Of a DNA stretch of 64,000 bases, positions 45,001 to 49,266 are shown one piece after another. This DNA is from Trileptium ribeirensis. Lineage: Eukaryota > Nematoda > Enoplea > Enoplida > Thoracostomopsidae. The notes below the pieces were generated by a model. It ran no database searches. It was not told where the DNA came from and worked only from the letters and a program-made list of their open reading frames with translations. Position 1 is the stretch's first letter. Each line of letters starts with the position of its first letter. The stretch is from positions 62,001 through 126,000 of the forward strand of contig JASANE010029459.1 of assembly GCA_030248225.1 (NCBI GenBank), written 5' to 3'. Position numbers and translations under genes: made by a program.

Positions 45001-47394
45001 GAAAATTTTTTAACAATTTGCGAATTCTATTAAAATTACGTCAATATCTTTCTAGGCCCTGCTGGGGTCCGGTTAGAAAATTTTGTAGACTCGGTCCGCT
45101 TGTGAGGTTAAAACGTCAATATCTTTCTAGGCCCTGCTGGGGTCCGGTTAGAAAATTTTGTAGACTCGGTCCGCTTGTGAGGTTAAAACGTCAATATCTT
45201 TCTAGGCCCTGCTGGGGTCCGGTTAGAAAATTTTGTAGACTCGGTCCGCTTGTGAGGTTAAAACGTCAATATCTTTCTAGGCCCTGCTGGGGTCCGGTTA
45301 GAAAATTTTGTAGACTCGGTCCGCTTGTGAGGTTAAAACGTCAATATCTTTCTAGGCCCTGCTGGGGTCCGGTTAGAAAATTTTGTAGACTCGGTCCGCT
45401 TGTGAGGTTAAAAAAGTCCTGAGTTGTGCTATTTAGTGCTGGTTTGAAGGTGAAGCGAACATATAACCGCGCAGTAGCATCAGCGCGATCAGGGAACATT
45501 AGCGGCGGGTAGATTCCTGAAATTTTGGGCTTGATAGTGAGGAGGCAAACCAGACTCGATTTATAAATTTGCTGTTGTTATTCTATTATCATTGGTGAAG
45601 TTATTGTAGCTAAAGTTATTGCAACGAGTTGATAAGCAGACTGTAAATTTTGTTATGTGTCTATAGTCGTTGTAGCATTATTTGTTTCAGTTTTTCTTTG
45701 TAATGTACTGGGTTTTTCCTTACTTTGTGCTTGCAAGATACTGCTTTTGTTCATTAATAGGCCTAAACGTTATGTGTTCTGTTAAAGGCAACGACGGCAT
45801 TGAAGTTATTGAATTGCCTAAAAGTTAGGATTTAGAGGTGTAGTAATTATTGTTCGCTTGCGTAGAGAGTGGTATTATGTAGCTCCATGTTTCTTACACA
45901 ACTATGCTGTGCAAGTTTTTCATTAGATATAGTAGCTTCTTTGCAGTATAATCCCTTCGAGCGTCGCTATATTCAAGTCATGATGTCTGCGCACCTCGAC
46001 TTTTCAAGCACACACTAGCGTTATTGCACTTCGAAACATCTGTGCGACGGCCGCCTGCGTGTTTTGTCTTAGCATCATTCGTTCCGCATTGTTGTTCCCT
46101 CCCCCATGGTCTGGCCGTGTACAGTGCTTAGTTGTCACAATCTTTTTTAGCGTTTACTTATGGAAGGTTACCGTATAGCCTCCAATCGCAAAGTGGCAAT
46201 AAGTAGTTGCTTTCAATCGATTGCTTAGGCTGTATACAAATTCTAGGTCGTCTTAAAATTATCGGACGCCTAAGCGGCTATATCGCATGACATCTGGAAG
46301 TTCCTGGACTTTACGTGAAATCGTATCACAATCGTCATTAAAAGCGTATATTATAACTAAGTGAGCACAACACTGATCATTGCTGAATAAAAGCGGTTCC
46401 CGGAATAAATTGTGGGTCATGCAACAGATTAATAATAATTGTGCCACAAATTAAAATACATTTTAGGCATTCAGGTCACATGTTACAAGCTATGTTCGGC
46501 GACGTTCCGACTATCTTGATATAATCGCTTGATGTCACTGTCTGATAAGCAAATTCTCGTTGAATAAGGAATTCTTACTTTTCATGATGTATAATTTGAG
46601 GCTCGTATTTTTTCTTGTCCCTTCTATAACTCAAATCTCTTACGTTTGATCTTTTATGCGATAGCTCAGACCAAAGCTTGAAATGTCTATTGGGTACAAA
46701 TTCTCCCTTAAAGTGGGCTGGAAAGGATTGGGTCTCGTCAAAGAACTGGCCGACAAAACCAGTTCCTTGCAGTATTTCGGCCACCGGTTCTGATATTTTG
46801 ATCAAGTCACATTGATATTATAAAACAGTTAGGGCACTATAATGCTAGTATATATGCCAAGCAATATGTATAAAATGTTTTTAATTTATGCAATAGCAAA
46901 TCGTTATGAGGAACGTTGTTCAATTTATCACTGGATCCGAACGCAAAACATAATATATAATTGAAAGATTGTACAATTATTTTGACGAAACGGTGAATTT
47001 TGAATAAAATTATTGTTACATTGTGCCATGTTGACAGTAATGTGAACGAGAACCAGTATAAGCATAGCGACACTCCGCGACAAGCGTAAATGTTAAACGC
47101 TGTCTAAGACTGAAACTAAGTTGCCGCTTCTATAGCACAGTTTGGTACACATTGATTTGTTATTTGTAGAAAGTCGGCAAAGAAGCAGAAGAGGAATATC
47201 TGCTCAAAGAACTGGAAATCATTCGCCACAGCATCGCTCAGCTGGAAACTTCCCAGTCGCTGGAATCGTGTCCTTCCGATGATCGTCGGTACGCTTCAAT
47301 CACGACGCGGCCAGCCTCGATTGACAATGTTATGTCCGATAATACGGCGTATTCGTTCAGCGACGGTGATGAGTTCGATTTTCGATGTCCGTAA
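1..47394 (+). CDS. RC3H1/RC3H2 orthologue: Roquin-family RNA-binding RING/CCCH protein (20 exons in window, 5' end missing)
   Basis: Roquin proteins bind stem-loops in mRNA 3' UTRs through the ROQ domain, recruit the CCR4-NOT deadenylase, and carry an N-terminal RING ubiquitin-ligase domain. C. elegans RLE-1 is the nematode member. Exons, placed by similarity and matched splice phases: 8-190, 3010-3078, 4364-4528, 5942-6117, 9720-9920, 12741-12873, 15827-15938, 16648-16764, 17313-17630, 22782-22873, 24383-24693, 26406-26656, 28854-29928, 30120-30213, 31068-31362, 36331-36527, 39490-39778, 41318-41703, 44121-44455, 47170-47394. The chain starts in frame at base 1, every junction phase agrees, and no internal stop occurs. 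The RING lies upstream of the window. The ROQ core ([26 protein letters not shown]) and CCCH finger are unmistakable. Roughly 1,675 residues are encoded here, much longer than vertebrate Roquins (about 1,130). Most of the extra length is Ser/Thr/Gln-rich and lies after the zinc finger. Confidence 0.95.
8..190 (+). CDS. Roquin exon A: segment after the RING finger
   Basis: The window opens with GTTTCAG, which reads as a splice acceptor, so the exon probably begins at base 8 in phase 1. The translation contains VNVPLIKII and [17 protein letters not shown] and ends SERG, matching the helical segment that follows the RING in Roquin (VNSALLQLV ... HYEEAKKCVEELALYL ... SARG). The donor GTTAGA follows at 191 after one base of a Gly codon, which the next exon completes. 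Confidence 0.8.
191..3009 (+). other. Intron A-B, no recognised feature
   Basis: A 2.8 kb intron. I see only AT-rich unique-looking sequence and short non-coding open frames. No protein similarity, clear terminal repeats or tandem array was recognised. Confidence 0.6.
3010..3078 (+). CDS. Roquin exon B (small), with GC splice donor
   Basis: A 69-base exon after the acceptor TTTATTTAG. It encodes [20 protein letters not shown], matching the Roquin stretch with SVLSRPMQRKLVTLV. No GT donor gives the phase the next exon needs. CAAG|GCGAGT at 3079 does, so this is best read as a GC-AG intron. The joined protein then continues into [14 protein letters not shown] with a single-residue length difference from the family. 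Confidence 0.8.
4364..4528 (+). CDS. Roquin exon C: N-terminal ROQ region
   Basis: Encodes [20 protein letters not shown] and [16 protein letters not shown]. The second motif is nearly invariant in Roquin proteins and belongs to the HEPN-like part of the extended ROQ domain. Acceptor TATTTAG, donor G|GTGAGT, phase 1 at the end. Confidence 0.93.
4548..4618. repeat. Short CCGG-rich foldback, family A
   Basis: CAGGGAATAACCGGAACCG at the left pairs with CCGGAATTCCGGTTACTCCC at the right, about 70 bases overall. It starts 20 bases after the exon C donor. A related but rearranged block (TTTAAACCGGAATTCCGG and CCGGTTACTCCC) occurs at 27434-27530, so this is a dispersed foldback family. Confidence 0.6.
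5942..6117 (+). CDS. Roquin exon D: ROQ winged-helix RNA-binding core
   Basis: Begins [14 protein letters not shown] and contains [20 protein letters not shown]. This is the winged helix that contacts the decay-element stem-loop in mammalian Roquin, and the SKT and LYRAS motifs containing RNA-contact residues are preserved. Acceptor TTTTCAG, donor AAT|GTAAGT, phase 0. Confidence 0.95.
7080..7640. repeat. About 92-bp minisatellite with alternating unit types
   Basis: Six diverged units built around GTCAGTAACATTTACTTCTA and TTCTGAAGGATTAAAAAAT. In the middle four, the segment before GTCAG alternates between GACCTATACTGGATGC and GAGCTATTGATTC, giving a higher-order period of about 185 bases. 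Lies in the intron between exons D and E. Confidence 0.8.
8222..8560. repeat. Tandem duplication, about 175-180 bp unit
   Basis: Two diverged copies share AATGTGTGTTT.TTGTTG, TTTTAGTGTCG, ATATGGGGTTTTC.GGGC and GCAAATATTTTT.CAC. No coding potential beyond chance open frames. Confidence 0.75.
8985..9210 (+). repeat. Dispersed repeat family B, copy 1
   Basis: The sequence with GGTTTTCGGTAGGCTGAATA and ACACAAAGCCTGTTACAAGT matches the reverse complement of 13617-13900 over more than 200 bases, and in part 22340-22475 (same strand) and 42355-42440 (reverse). The family type is unknown. No ORF. Confidence 0.75.
9720..9920 (+). CDS. Roquin exon E: ROQ domain, second half
   Basis: Encodes [37 protein letters not shown] and SHMQSIIDK, close to identical with animal Roquins. 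The donor is AAG|GTTCTC at 9921. The last 36 coding bases and the donor are duplicated 144 bases downstream (see the 9885-10172 repeat), so a decoy exon end follows immediately. Confidence 0.95.
9885..10172. repeat. 144-bp tandem duplication covering the end of exon E and its splice donor
   Basis: Copy 1 (9885-10028) and copy 2 (10029-10172) differ at only a few positions. Copy 1 includes the last 36 coding bases of exon E and the donor AAG|GTTCTC. Copy 2 repeats these with ATG changed to AAG, plus a few further changes, leaving a second intact donor at 10065. A partial third start (TTAGCCC) follows. Confidence 0.9.
10304..10503. repeat. Tandem duplication, 105/95 bp
   Basis: Two near-identical copies beginning CTGTCAATGATTATCGTGCT and ending CAGTAACCGAATC. 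The second lacks about 10 bases (the GGAGGTAGAT region). Intronic. Confidence 0.88.
10935..10985. repeat. Perfect 22-bp inverted repeat with 7-base loop
   Basis: Arms 10935-10956 and 10964-10985 are exact reverse complements (left arm starts AAGCATCTCTGC). The loop is AAGTTCC. The pairing stops sharply at both ends. It lies inside the exon E-F intron and would fold strongly in either strand's RNA. It is too short for a usual animal miRNA precursor. Confidence 0.92.
12741..12873 (+). CDS. Roquin exon F: end of extended ROQ region
   Basis: Encodes [20 protein letters not shown], then CGDPERL and HFEKLAAID, matching the Roquin helices after the winged helix (LQTPASFAQSVQEL, GDPANL, LELLANIDP). 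Acceptor TATTTTTCAG. Donor G|GTTCGT leaves one base of an Asp codon. Confidence 0.93.
13617..14560 (-). repeat. Dispersed repeat family B, tandem copies on the minus strand
   Basis: Motif CGTATTCAG..TACCG recurs near 13770, 14178, 14346 and, degenerate, 14523. Neighbouring units are about 170 bases apart once a 226-base MITE is subtracted from the first interval. The first unit is the reverse complement of 8985-9210. Confidence 0.7.
13945..14170. mobile_element. Tc1/mariner-type MITE (226 bp) inserted in family B repeat
   Basis: Terminal inverted repeats: left CAGACGCGGCCAAAAATAAG, right end the reverse complement of CAGTCACGGCCAAAATTAAG. Both are flanked by TA, the Tc1/mariner target duplication. 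The inside consists of diverged TCGATCGAAATTTC-like blocks. No transposase. Related internal blocks form the satellite at 61040-61610. Confidence 0.85.
15827..15938 (+). CDS. Roquin exon G: linker before the zinc finger
   Basis: After the acceptor ATTAACAG the exon reads [20 protein letters not shown], the counterpart of the PTWEQLENGLVAVRTVV helix in vertebrate Roquin. I end it at the strong donor CG|GTATGT because that gives phase 2, which the CCCH exon requires. The reading frame stays open beyond this to 16131, but the later GTAGCA donor at 16028 has the wrong phase. Confidence 0.85.
16648..16764 (+). CDS. Roquin exon H: CCCH zinc finger
   Basis: Encodes [20 protein letters not shown] followed by [11 protein letters not shown]. 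The finger is C-x8-C-x5-C-x3-H: Cys of MCRD, Cys of SCPRG, Cys of ACTF and His of FAH. It is the RNA-binding CCCH finger typical of Roquin (MCRDMKQ..CPRG..CTFAHS). Acceptor GTTTCAG, donor AG|GTGAAT. Confidence 0.95.
17134..17203 (-). repeat. tRNA-derived SINE-like head
   Basis: On the minus strand an A-box-like GAAGTGGTTAGAGCG (about 17179-17193) and a B-box TATTCGAGTCC (17140-17150) are spaced as in a tRNA. The would-be acceptor stem does not pair, so this looks like a SINE head or a decayed tRNA rather than a working gene. It lies 110 bases before exon I. Confidence 0.5.
17313..17630 (+). CDS. Roquin exon I: segment after the zinc finger
   Basis: Starts [20 protein letters not shown], matching Roquin FRKMNKRLVPRRP after the CCCH finger. 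The rest is Ser/Asn/Gly-rich and presumably disordered. Acceptor TTTATAG, donor AG|GTATTT, phase 2 on both sides of the junction. Confidence 0.9.
17845..18530. repeat. 344-bp tandem duplication
   Basis: Two diverged copies share GGTCAGAGGTCAAAATG (17885 and 18229), CCTTCACGGAAGCAA and GGGTTTTCGGGCATGGGAAA. No ORF spans it. Confidence 0.8.
20733..22092 (+). pseudogene. LINE fragment (I/Jockey-like): RT end, RNase H and C-terminal zinc knuckle
   Basis: Broken remnants of one LINE reading frame. 20733-20921 gives [20 protein letters not shown] and a [17 protein letters not shown] stretch typical of the end of LINE RT. 21131-21250 gives CYTEGS, the RNase H entry motif with Glu for Asp. 21428-21625 gives [20 protein letters not shown], the RNase H C-terminal motif. 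21883-22092 gives [17 protein letters not shown], the terminal CCHC-type motif. Stops and frame changes separate the pieces, so it is dead. It lies in the 5.15 kb intron between exons I and J. Confidence 0.85.
22340..22475 (+). repeat. Dispersed repeat family B, copy 3
   Basis: Contains GTCGACGAGGTTTTAGGATT and ACACAAAGCCTGTTACAAGT, shared with the reverse complement of 13617-13710 and partly with 9100-9200. Confidence 0.65.
22782..22873 (+). CDS. Roquin exon J: short Ser-rich exon
   Basis: A 92-base exon between acceptor ATTTTTAG and donor T|GTATGA, encoding [20 protein letters not shown] and a Lys/Ser-rich tail. It has no family match of its own. Its support is the exact phase fit on both sides (2 in, 1 out) and the coding-like polar composition. 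An alternative internal donor, CCG|GTCAGA, would be phase 0 and would pair with a CAG acceptor at 24390, so the 3' limit is not certain. Confidence 0.65.
24383..24693 (+). CDS. Roquin exon K: Pro/Ser/Thr-rich segment
   Basis: Open frame of 103 codons with [18 protein letters not shown] and [20 protein letters not shown], resembling the Pro-rich middle of Roquins. With exon J as drawn, the acceptor is TTTTTAAG at 24382, an AAG acceptor that recurs at exon R. Donor CAA|GTGAGA, phase 0. Confidence 0.75.
24712..24995. mobile_element. Probable diverged relative of the 25874 MITE
   Basis: Has the same GTTCAAATTTT / AAAATTTGAAC blocks, and ends of the form CTCCACACGTTTATACG and AAAGTTTGACGTGGGAACG that are roughly inverted. 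No clear target duplication. A lower-confidence member of the same family. Confidence 0.45.
25874..26143. mobile_element. MITE with about 50-bp TIRs and TAA target duplication
   Basis: 270 bases. The left TIR begins AGGCGTGTTCACACGCTC and the right end is its reverse complement over about 50 bases with one or two mismatches. TAA flanks both ends (25871-25873, 26144-26146), as in PIF/Harbinger-type elements. No coding capacity. Confidence 0.85.
26406..26656 (+). CDS. Roquin exon L: Pro/Gly/Tyr-rich segment
   Basis: Reads [17 protein letters not shown], then [11 protein letters not shown], and [15 protein letters not shown] near the end, a style like the PPP/QQYY-rich middle of vertebrate Roquin. 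Acceptor ATTTTAG, donor AG|GTTACT. Other open frames over the same bases are shadows: only this frame joins the neighbouring exons in phase. Confidence 0.8.
27036..27535. repeat. Composite repeat with GGACCC and CCGG blocks
   Basis: Several GTCTGGACCCAA and TGGACCACA motifs (27050-27090, 27335-27420) are followed by CCGG-rich foldback sequence related to 4548-4618 (CCGGAATTCCCGGTTACTCC at the right end). I could not define terminal repeats. Probably a non-autonomous element or two nested ones. Confidence 0.45.
28854..29928 (+). CDS. Roquin exon M: large low-complexity exon
   Basis: The largest exon, 1,075 bases, open throughout. It begins [20 protein letters not shown] and is rich in Gln, Ser, Thr, Ala and Val ([22 protein letters not shown]). 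No folded domain is visible. It accounts for much of the protein's excess length over vertebrate Roquins. Acceptor ATTTCAG, donor GCG|GTACGT, phase 0. Confidence 0.9.
30120..30213 (+). CDS. Roquin exon N: coiled-coil exon
   Basis: Encodes [20 protein letters not shown], which lines up with the LDELHRRRKEIMAQLEERK coiled coil of vertebrate Roquin. This is a good anchor in the otherwise diverged C-terminal half. It is separated from exon M by the shortest intron (191 bases). Acceptor ATTGCAG, donor G|GTAAGT. Confidence 0.9.
30632..30730 (+). repeat. Possible tRNA-derived SINE head
   Basis: TCTAGCTCAGTGGTACACCACTG resembles a tRNA A-box region, and GGTTCTCTGAAC about 70 bases later is a poor B-box. 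Suggestive only. It could be chance. Confidence 0.3.
31068..31362 (+). CDS. Roquin exon O: acidic and Gln-rich segment
   Basis: Starts [18 protein letters not shown] and contains the acidic stretch [18 protein letters not shown] followed by [10 protein letters not shown]. The acidic-to-FG motif resembles the SDDDLIPFGD region of vertebrate Roquin, a weak match. Acceptor GACTACAG, donor AT|GTACGT, phases fit on both sides. Confidence 0.8.
31690..32340 (-). pseudogene. LINE RNase H fragment, minus strand
   Basis: On the minus strand, IIFTDSK (the TDS catalytic motif region, around 32030-32050), then [20 protein letters not shown] and [14 protein letters not shown] (31890-31970) read as a decayed LINE-type RNase H with the VPGHSDI.GNE motif. 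Stops occur upstream, and GNE has become KENE. No intact RT is present. Confidence 0.6.
32749..35392. mobile_element. hAT-like DNA transposon, 2.6 kb, with perfect 8-bp target duplication
   Basis: The left end CAGGCCCGTAGC and right end GCTACGGGCCTG are inverted repeats. CTTCTCTG flanks both ends exactly (32741-32748 and 35393-35400), and 8 bp is the hAT target-site length. Subterminal G-runs (CTACGGGGGGGCAC left, CATGGGGGGGCACGG right) also match in inverted orientation. The longest internal frames (about 100 codons near 34010-34356) have no recognisable transposase, so it is non-autonomous or decayed. It sits in the exon O-P intron. Confidence 0.85.
36331..36527 (+). CDS. Roquin exon P: Ser/Thr/Trp-containing segment
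   Basis: Reads [19 protein letters not shown], then [18 protein letters not shown] and ends [10 protein letters not shown]. It follows a 4.97 kb intron carrying LINE and hAT-like DNA. Acceptor ATGTTTCAG, donor C|GTAAGT, phase 1. Confidence 0.8.
37030..37395. repeat. 160-bp tandem duplication
   Basis: ATCTCGACAACCGTTCGTGC occurs near 37097 and 37257. The copies share TTCACGTTTTCTAAA.. and repeated AAAATTAAGCAAA.TCT blocks. Intronic, no ORF. Confidence 0.75.
39072..39431. mobile_element. Foldback element with about 90-bp inverted arms
   Basis: The left arm 39072-39163 (ATCAAGAGTGCATTAGG ... CGGCCTGACCCCC) pairs with the right arm 39341-39431. Only scattered mismatches occur. The centre is made of further CCCCAGAAA / TTTCTGGGG inversions. 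No coding capacity. The right end is about 60 bases before exon Q, so an RNA hairpin here would sit beside the exon Q acceptor. Confidence 0.85.
39490..39778 (+). CDS. Roquin exon Q
   Basis: Begins [18 protein letters not shown], resembling the RFGAISRTSKTIYQ motif of vertebrate Roquin. It ends with the helix-like [20 protein letters not shown]. Acceptor TGATTTCAG lies about 60 bases downstream of a foldback element. Donor AA|GTGAGC, phase 2. Confidence 0.85.
40390..40560. repeat. AT-only low-complexity tract
   Basis: Runs of TATATT, TTATTATA and ATATATAT with almost no G or C. Bracketed by related TATGATATAATTTATGTCATG copies at 40380 and 40535. Confidence 0.85.
40895..41232. repeat. Diverged duplication, about 170 bp unit
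   Basis: The two halves share GC-containing anchors (GCAACAGTTGCTCCACTTG versus CAGACGCTCCGCTTGCCC; AATTCTTGCCGATGCGGCAAG versus ATTCTTGCCGATACGATAAG). Lies just upstream of exon R. Confidence 0.5.
41318..41703 (+). CDS. Roquin exon R
   Basis: Begins [20 protein letters not shown]. The phase needed from exon Q is satisfied only by the acceptor TTTTTAAG at 41317. The upstream TTTCCAG at 41292 is the wrong phase. The middle is Ser/Pro-rich and the exon ends AVAVQPQK. Donor A|GTATGT, phase 1. Confidence 0.78.
42355..42440 (-). repeat. Dispersed repeat family B, copy 4
   Basis: AACAGGCTTTATGTTTGA and CATTGAAAATCCTAAAACCT match the reverse complement of the 22340-22475 copy and the 13617-13700 region. 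Truncated. Confidence 0.6.
44121..44455 (+). CDS. Roquin exon S: C-terminal helical segment
   Basis: Contains [20 protein letters not shown], which matches the PSAEREQLRLELQQLNHQIS helix of vertebrate Roquin. Upstream is a Gly/Ser/Thr-rich stretch ([20 protein letters not shown]). Acceptor GTTTTAG, donor TCG|GTGAAT, phase 0. Confidence 0.9.
45039..45413. repeat. 75-bp perfect tandem repeat, 5 copies
   Basis: Five identical units starting CGTCAATATCTTTCTAGGCC. Because 75 is a multiple of three and one frame has no stop, the array yields a 134-codon open frame of a repeated 25-residue unit. It lies in the exon S-T intron and has no splice or family support as coding sequence. Perfect identity implies recent expansion. 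Confidence 0.95.
47170..47394 (+). CDS. Roquin exon T: last coding exon and stop
   Basis: Encodes [20 protein letters not shown], matching the LSLELHQVEREIGKRTREL coiled coil near the C-terminus of vertebrate Roquin. It ends [12 protein letters not shown] and TAA at 47392-47394. The Pro codon and stop form the start of the first unit of a six-copy tandem array in the 3' UTR. Acceptor ATTTGTAG. Confidence 0.92.
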   Translation, partial: KVGKEAEEEYLLKELEIIRHSIAQLETSQSLESCPSDDRRYASITTRPASIDNVMSDNTAYSFSDGDEFDFRCP

Positions 47395-48321
47395 ATAAGA
47401 ATAAAATGCCCTGCGAATGATTATGGAGCATTTTTGTTTTGCTCTAAATTATCTATTTAGTATTCGCTAAAACTAACAACAAACACAACACAATCATCGG
47501 AGTTTGTTTTACTTATATTAATTTGGTTGACGTCATACAGCAACTACCGTAAATTAGAATAAAATGCCCTGCGAATGATTTTGGAGCATTTTTGTTTTGC
47601 TCTAAATTATCTATTAGTATTCGCTAAAACTAACAACAAACACAACACAATCAATGGAGTTTGTTTTACTTATATTAATTTGGTTGACGTCATACAGCAA
47701 CTACCGTAAATTAGAATAAAATGCCCTGCGAATGATTTTGGAGCATTTTTATTTTGCTCTAAATTATCTATTAGTATTCGCTAAAACTAACAACAAACAC
47801 AATAACGGAGTTTGTTTTACTTATATTAATTTGGTTGATGTCGTACAGCAACTACCGTAAATAAGAATAAAATGCCCTGCGAATGATTTTGGAGCATTTT
47901 TGTTTTGCTCTAAATTATCTATTAGTATTCGCTAAAACTAACAACAAACACAACACAATCAATGGAGTTTGTTTTACTTATATTAATTTGGTTGACGTCA
48001 TACAGCAACTACCGTAAATTAGAATAAAATGCCCTGCGAATGATTTTGGAGCATTTTTATTTTGCTCTAAATTATCTATTAGTATTCGCTAAAACTAACA
48101 ACAAACACAATAACGGAGTTTGTTTTACTTATATTAATTTGGTTGATGTCGTACAGCAACTACCGTAAATAAGAATAAAATGCCCTGCGAATGATTTTGG
48201 AGCATTTTTGTTTTGCTCTAAATTATCTATTAGTATTCGCTAAAACTAACAACAAACACAACACAATCAACGGAGTTTGTTTTACTTATATTAATTTGGT
48301 TGACGTCATACAGCAACTACC
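47389..48321. repeat. Six-copy tandem array beginning at the Roquin stop codon (3' UTR)
   Basis: Units start at about 47391, 47549, 47706, 47857, 48014 and 48165, each 151-158 bases, opening with CCGTAAAT.AGAATAAAATG. The first unit contains the real stop codon. Each unit has an AATAAA signal, a hairpin GAGCA / TGCTC with a U-rich loop (TTTTTGTTT), and a TGACGTCATA or TGATGTCGTA end. Units 3-4 and 5-6 repeat as a dimer (units 3 and 5 share the same short deletion and GATGTCG variant). Confidence 0.93.
47398..47405 (+). terminator. First Roquin poly(A) signal
   Basis: AATAAA at 47400-47405, a few bases after the stop, repeated in each of the five later units. Which copy is used cannot be seen. 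The first is so close to the stop that a later one is likelier. Confidence 0.45.
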
Positions 48322-48772
48322 GTAACATGTATACAACCGTGACTTGAATTCATTTCCAATTTATATTATAATATTAGAGATTGGTCTACTCTACAAACAG
48401 CTTTCAGTAGAACTGATTCTGCTAAATTAGAATTTATTAAACCTAAAAATTTAGCAAAATCAATCGTAAATGTTTGCTAGAATAAAATATTATCCGAAAT
48501 ACAACTAATAAGGGTCATTTCACGATACGATGACCTTTTAGTCGGGGGGGGAGGGAAAATTTGGTAGTTTGGGGCAGAGGAGCGGGGAGGGGGGGGAAAT
48601 GGTAAAAATGTTAGTTAGGGAGTAGTTTAGTAAAAAAAAAAAAAACTCGGCCCCCGCCAAGGCAGGCGCACCCACACCACAAAAAGCCCAAAACGAAAAA
48701 AATATTAATAACTTTCTCTTCCTCTTTTTTTTGTTCTTCGTTCCGTTGGGCATATCCCTTTTTTCATGGAAC

Positions 48773-48998
48773 TGTCGTGCACAGCACGATATTGAGGCCG
48801 TCTCTTATTTTTGGACTTCTGATTTGCATACGAAGGCAATTAGCTATATAGGGACGATGCACTTTTGTATATATAAATGAAGCGAATATGTGATTTTTCG
48901 CTCCGATTCAATAGACCTGTTTTCGTTTACCGTTTCTTGGTTTTGTGTTCAATAAGTCCTGAAAGTTTTGTTAGTATACGTTGTGAAGCGTCACAACA
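48773..48998 (+). repeat. 5' LTR (226 bp)
   Basis: Begins TGTCGTGCACAGCACGA and ends GCGTCACAACA (TG...CA). The first bases form a small hairpin (TCGTGC-ACA-GCACGA). TATATAAA at about 48870 is a plausible TATA box for the element's RNA. Identical to 56383-56608. Confidence 0.95.
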
Positions 48999-49000
48999 TT

Positions 49001-49018
49001 TGGTGCCGCAACAATTCG
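49001..49018 (+). promoter_or_regulatory. Probable tRNA primer-binding site
   Basis: TGGTGCCGCAACAATTCG starts two bases after the 5' LTR and has the TGG start expected for pairing with a tRNA CCA end. The tRNA species was not identified. Confidence 0.6.
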
Positions 49019-49204
49019 TCGAACAGTGCTACGATTTCAGCGAGTTCAACTCCAAGTCTTGACTGTAGAGTTCAGTTAAGATTATTCCGACGGCGACGGT
49101 CTCATCGCAGCTCCTGTATCTACAACTCTTGATCAAACAGTTTGATTAAGATCGCCGATATCCATCACAATCCAGTGCAATCAAAGTCAGGGAACGGAAC
49201 TATC

Positions 49205-49212
49205 ACGTAAGC
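49205..49212 (+). promoter_or_regulatory. Candidate splice donor in the retrotransposon leader
   Basis: CAC|GTAAGC with GT at 49207, upstream of the gag ATG. Joined to the acceptor at 54807 it would remove gag-pol and give a subgenomic RNA for ORF3. This is inference from consensus only. Confidence 0.45.
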
Positions 49213-49266
49213 GTTGGGCTTCGATATACTCAACTTTAAATTTTGTTGACTATCAAAGTATCAAAT

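Noticed and set aside
45018..45422. 134-codon open frame of repeated 25-residue units
   Set aside because: Product of a perfect 75-bp tandem repeat in an intron; no start context, splice support or family match.
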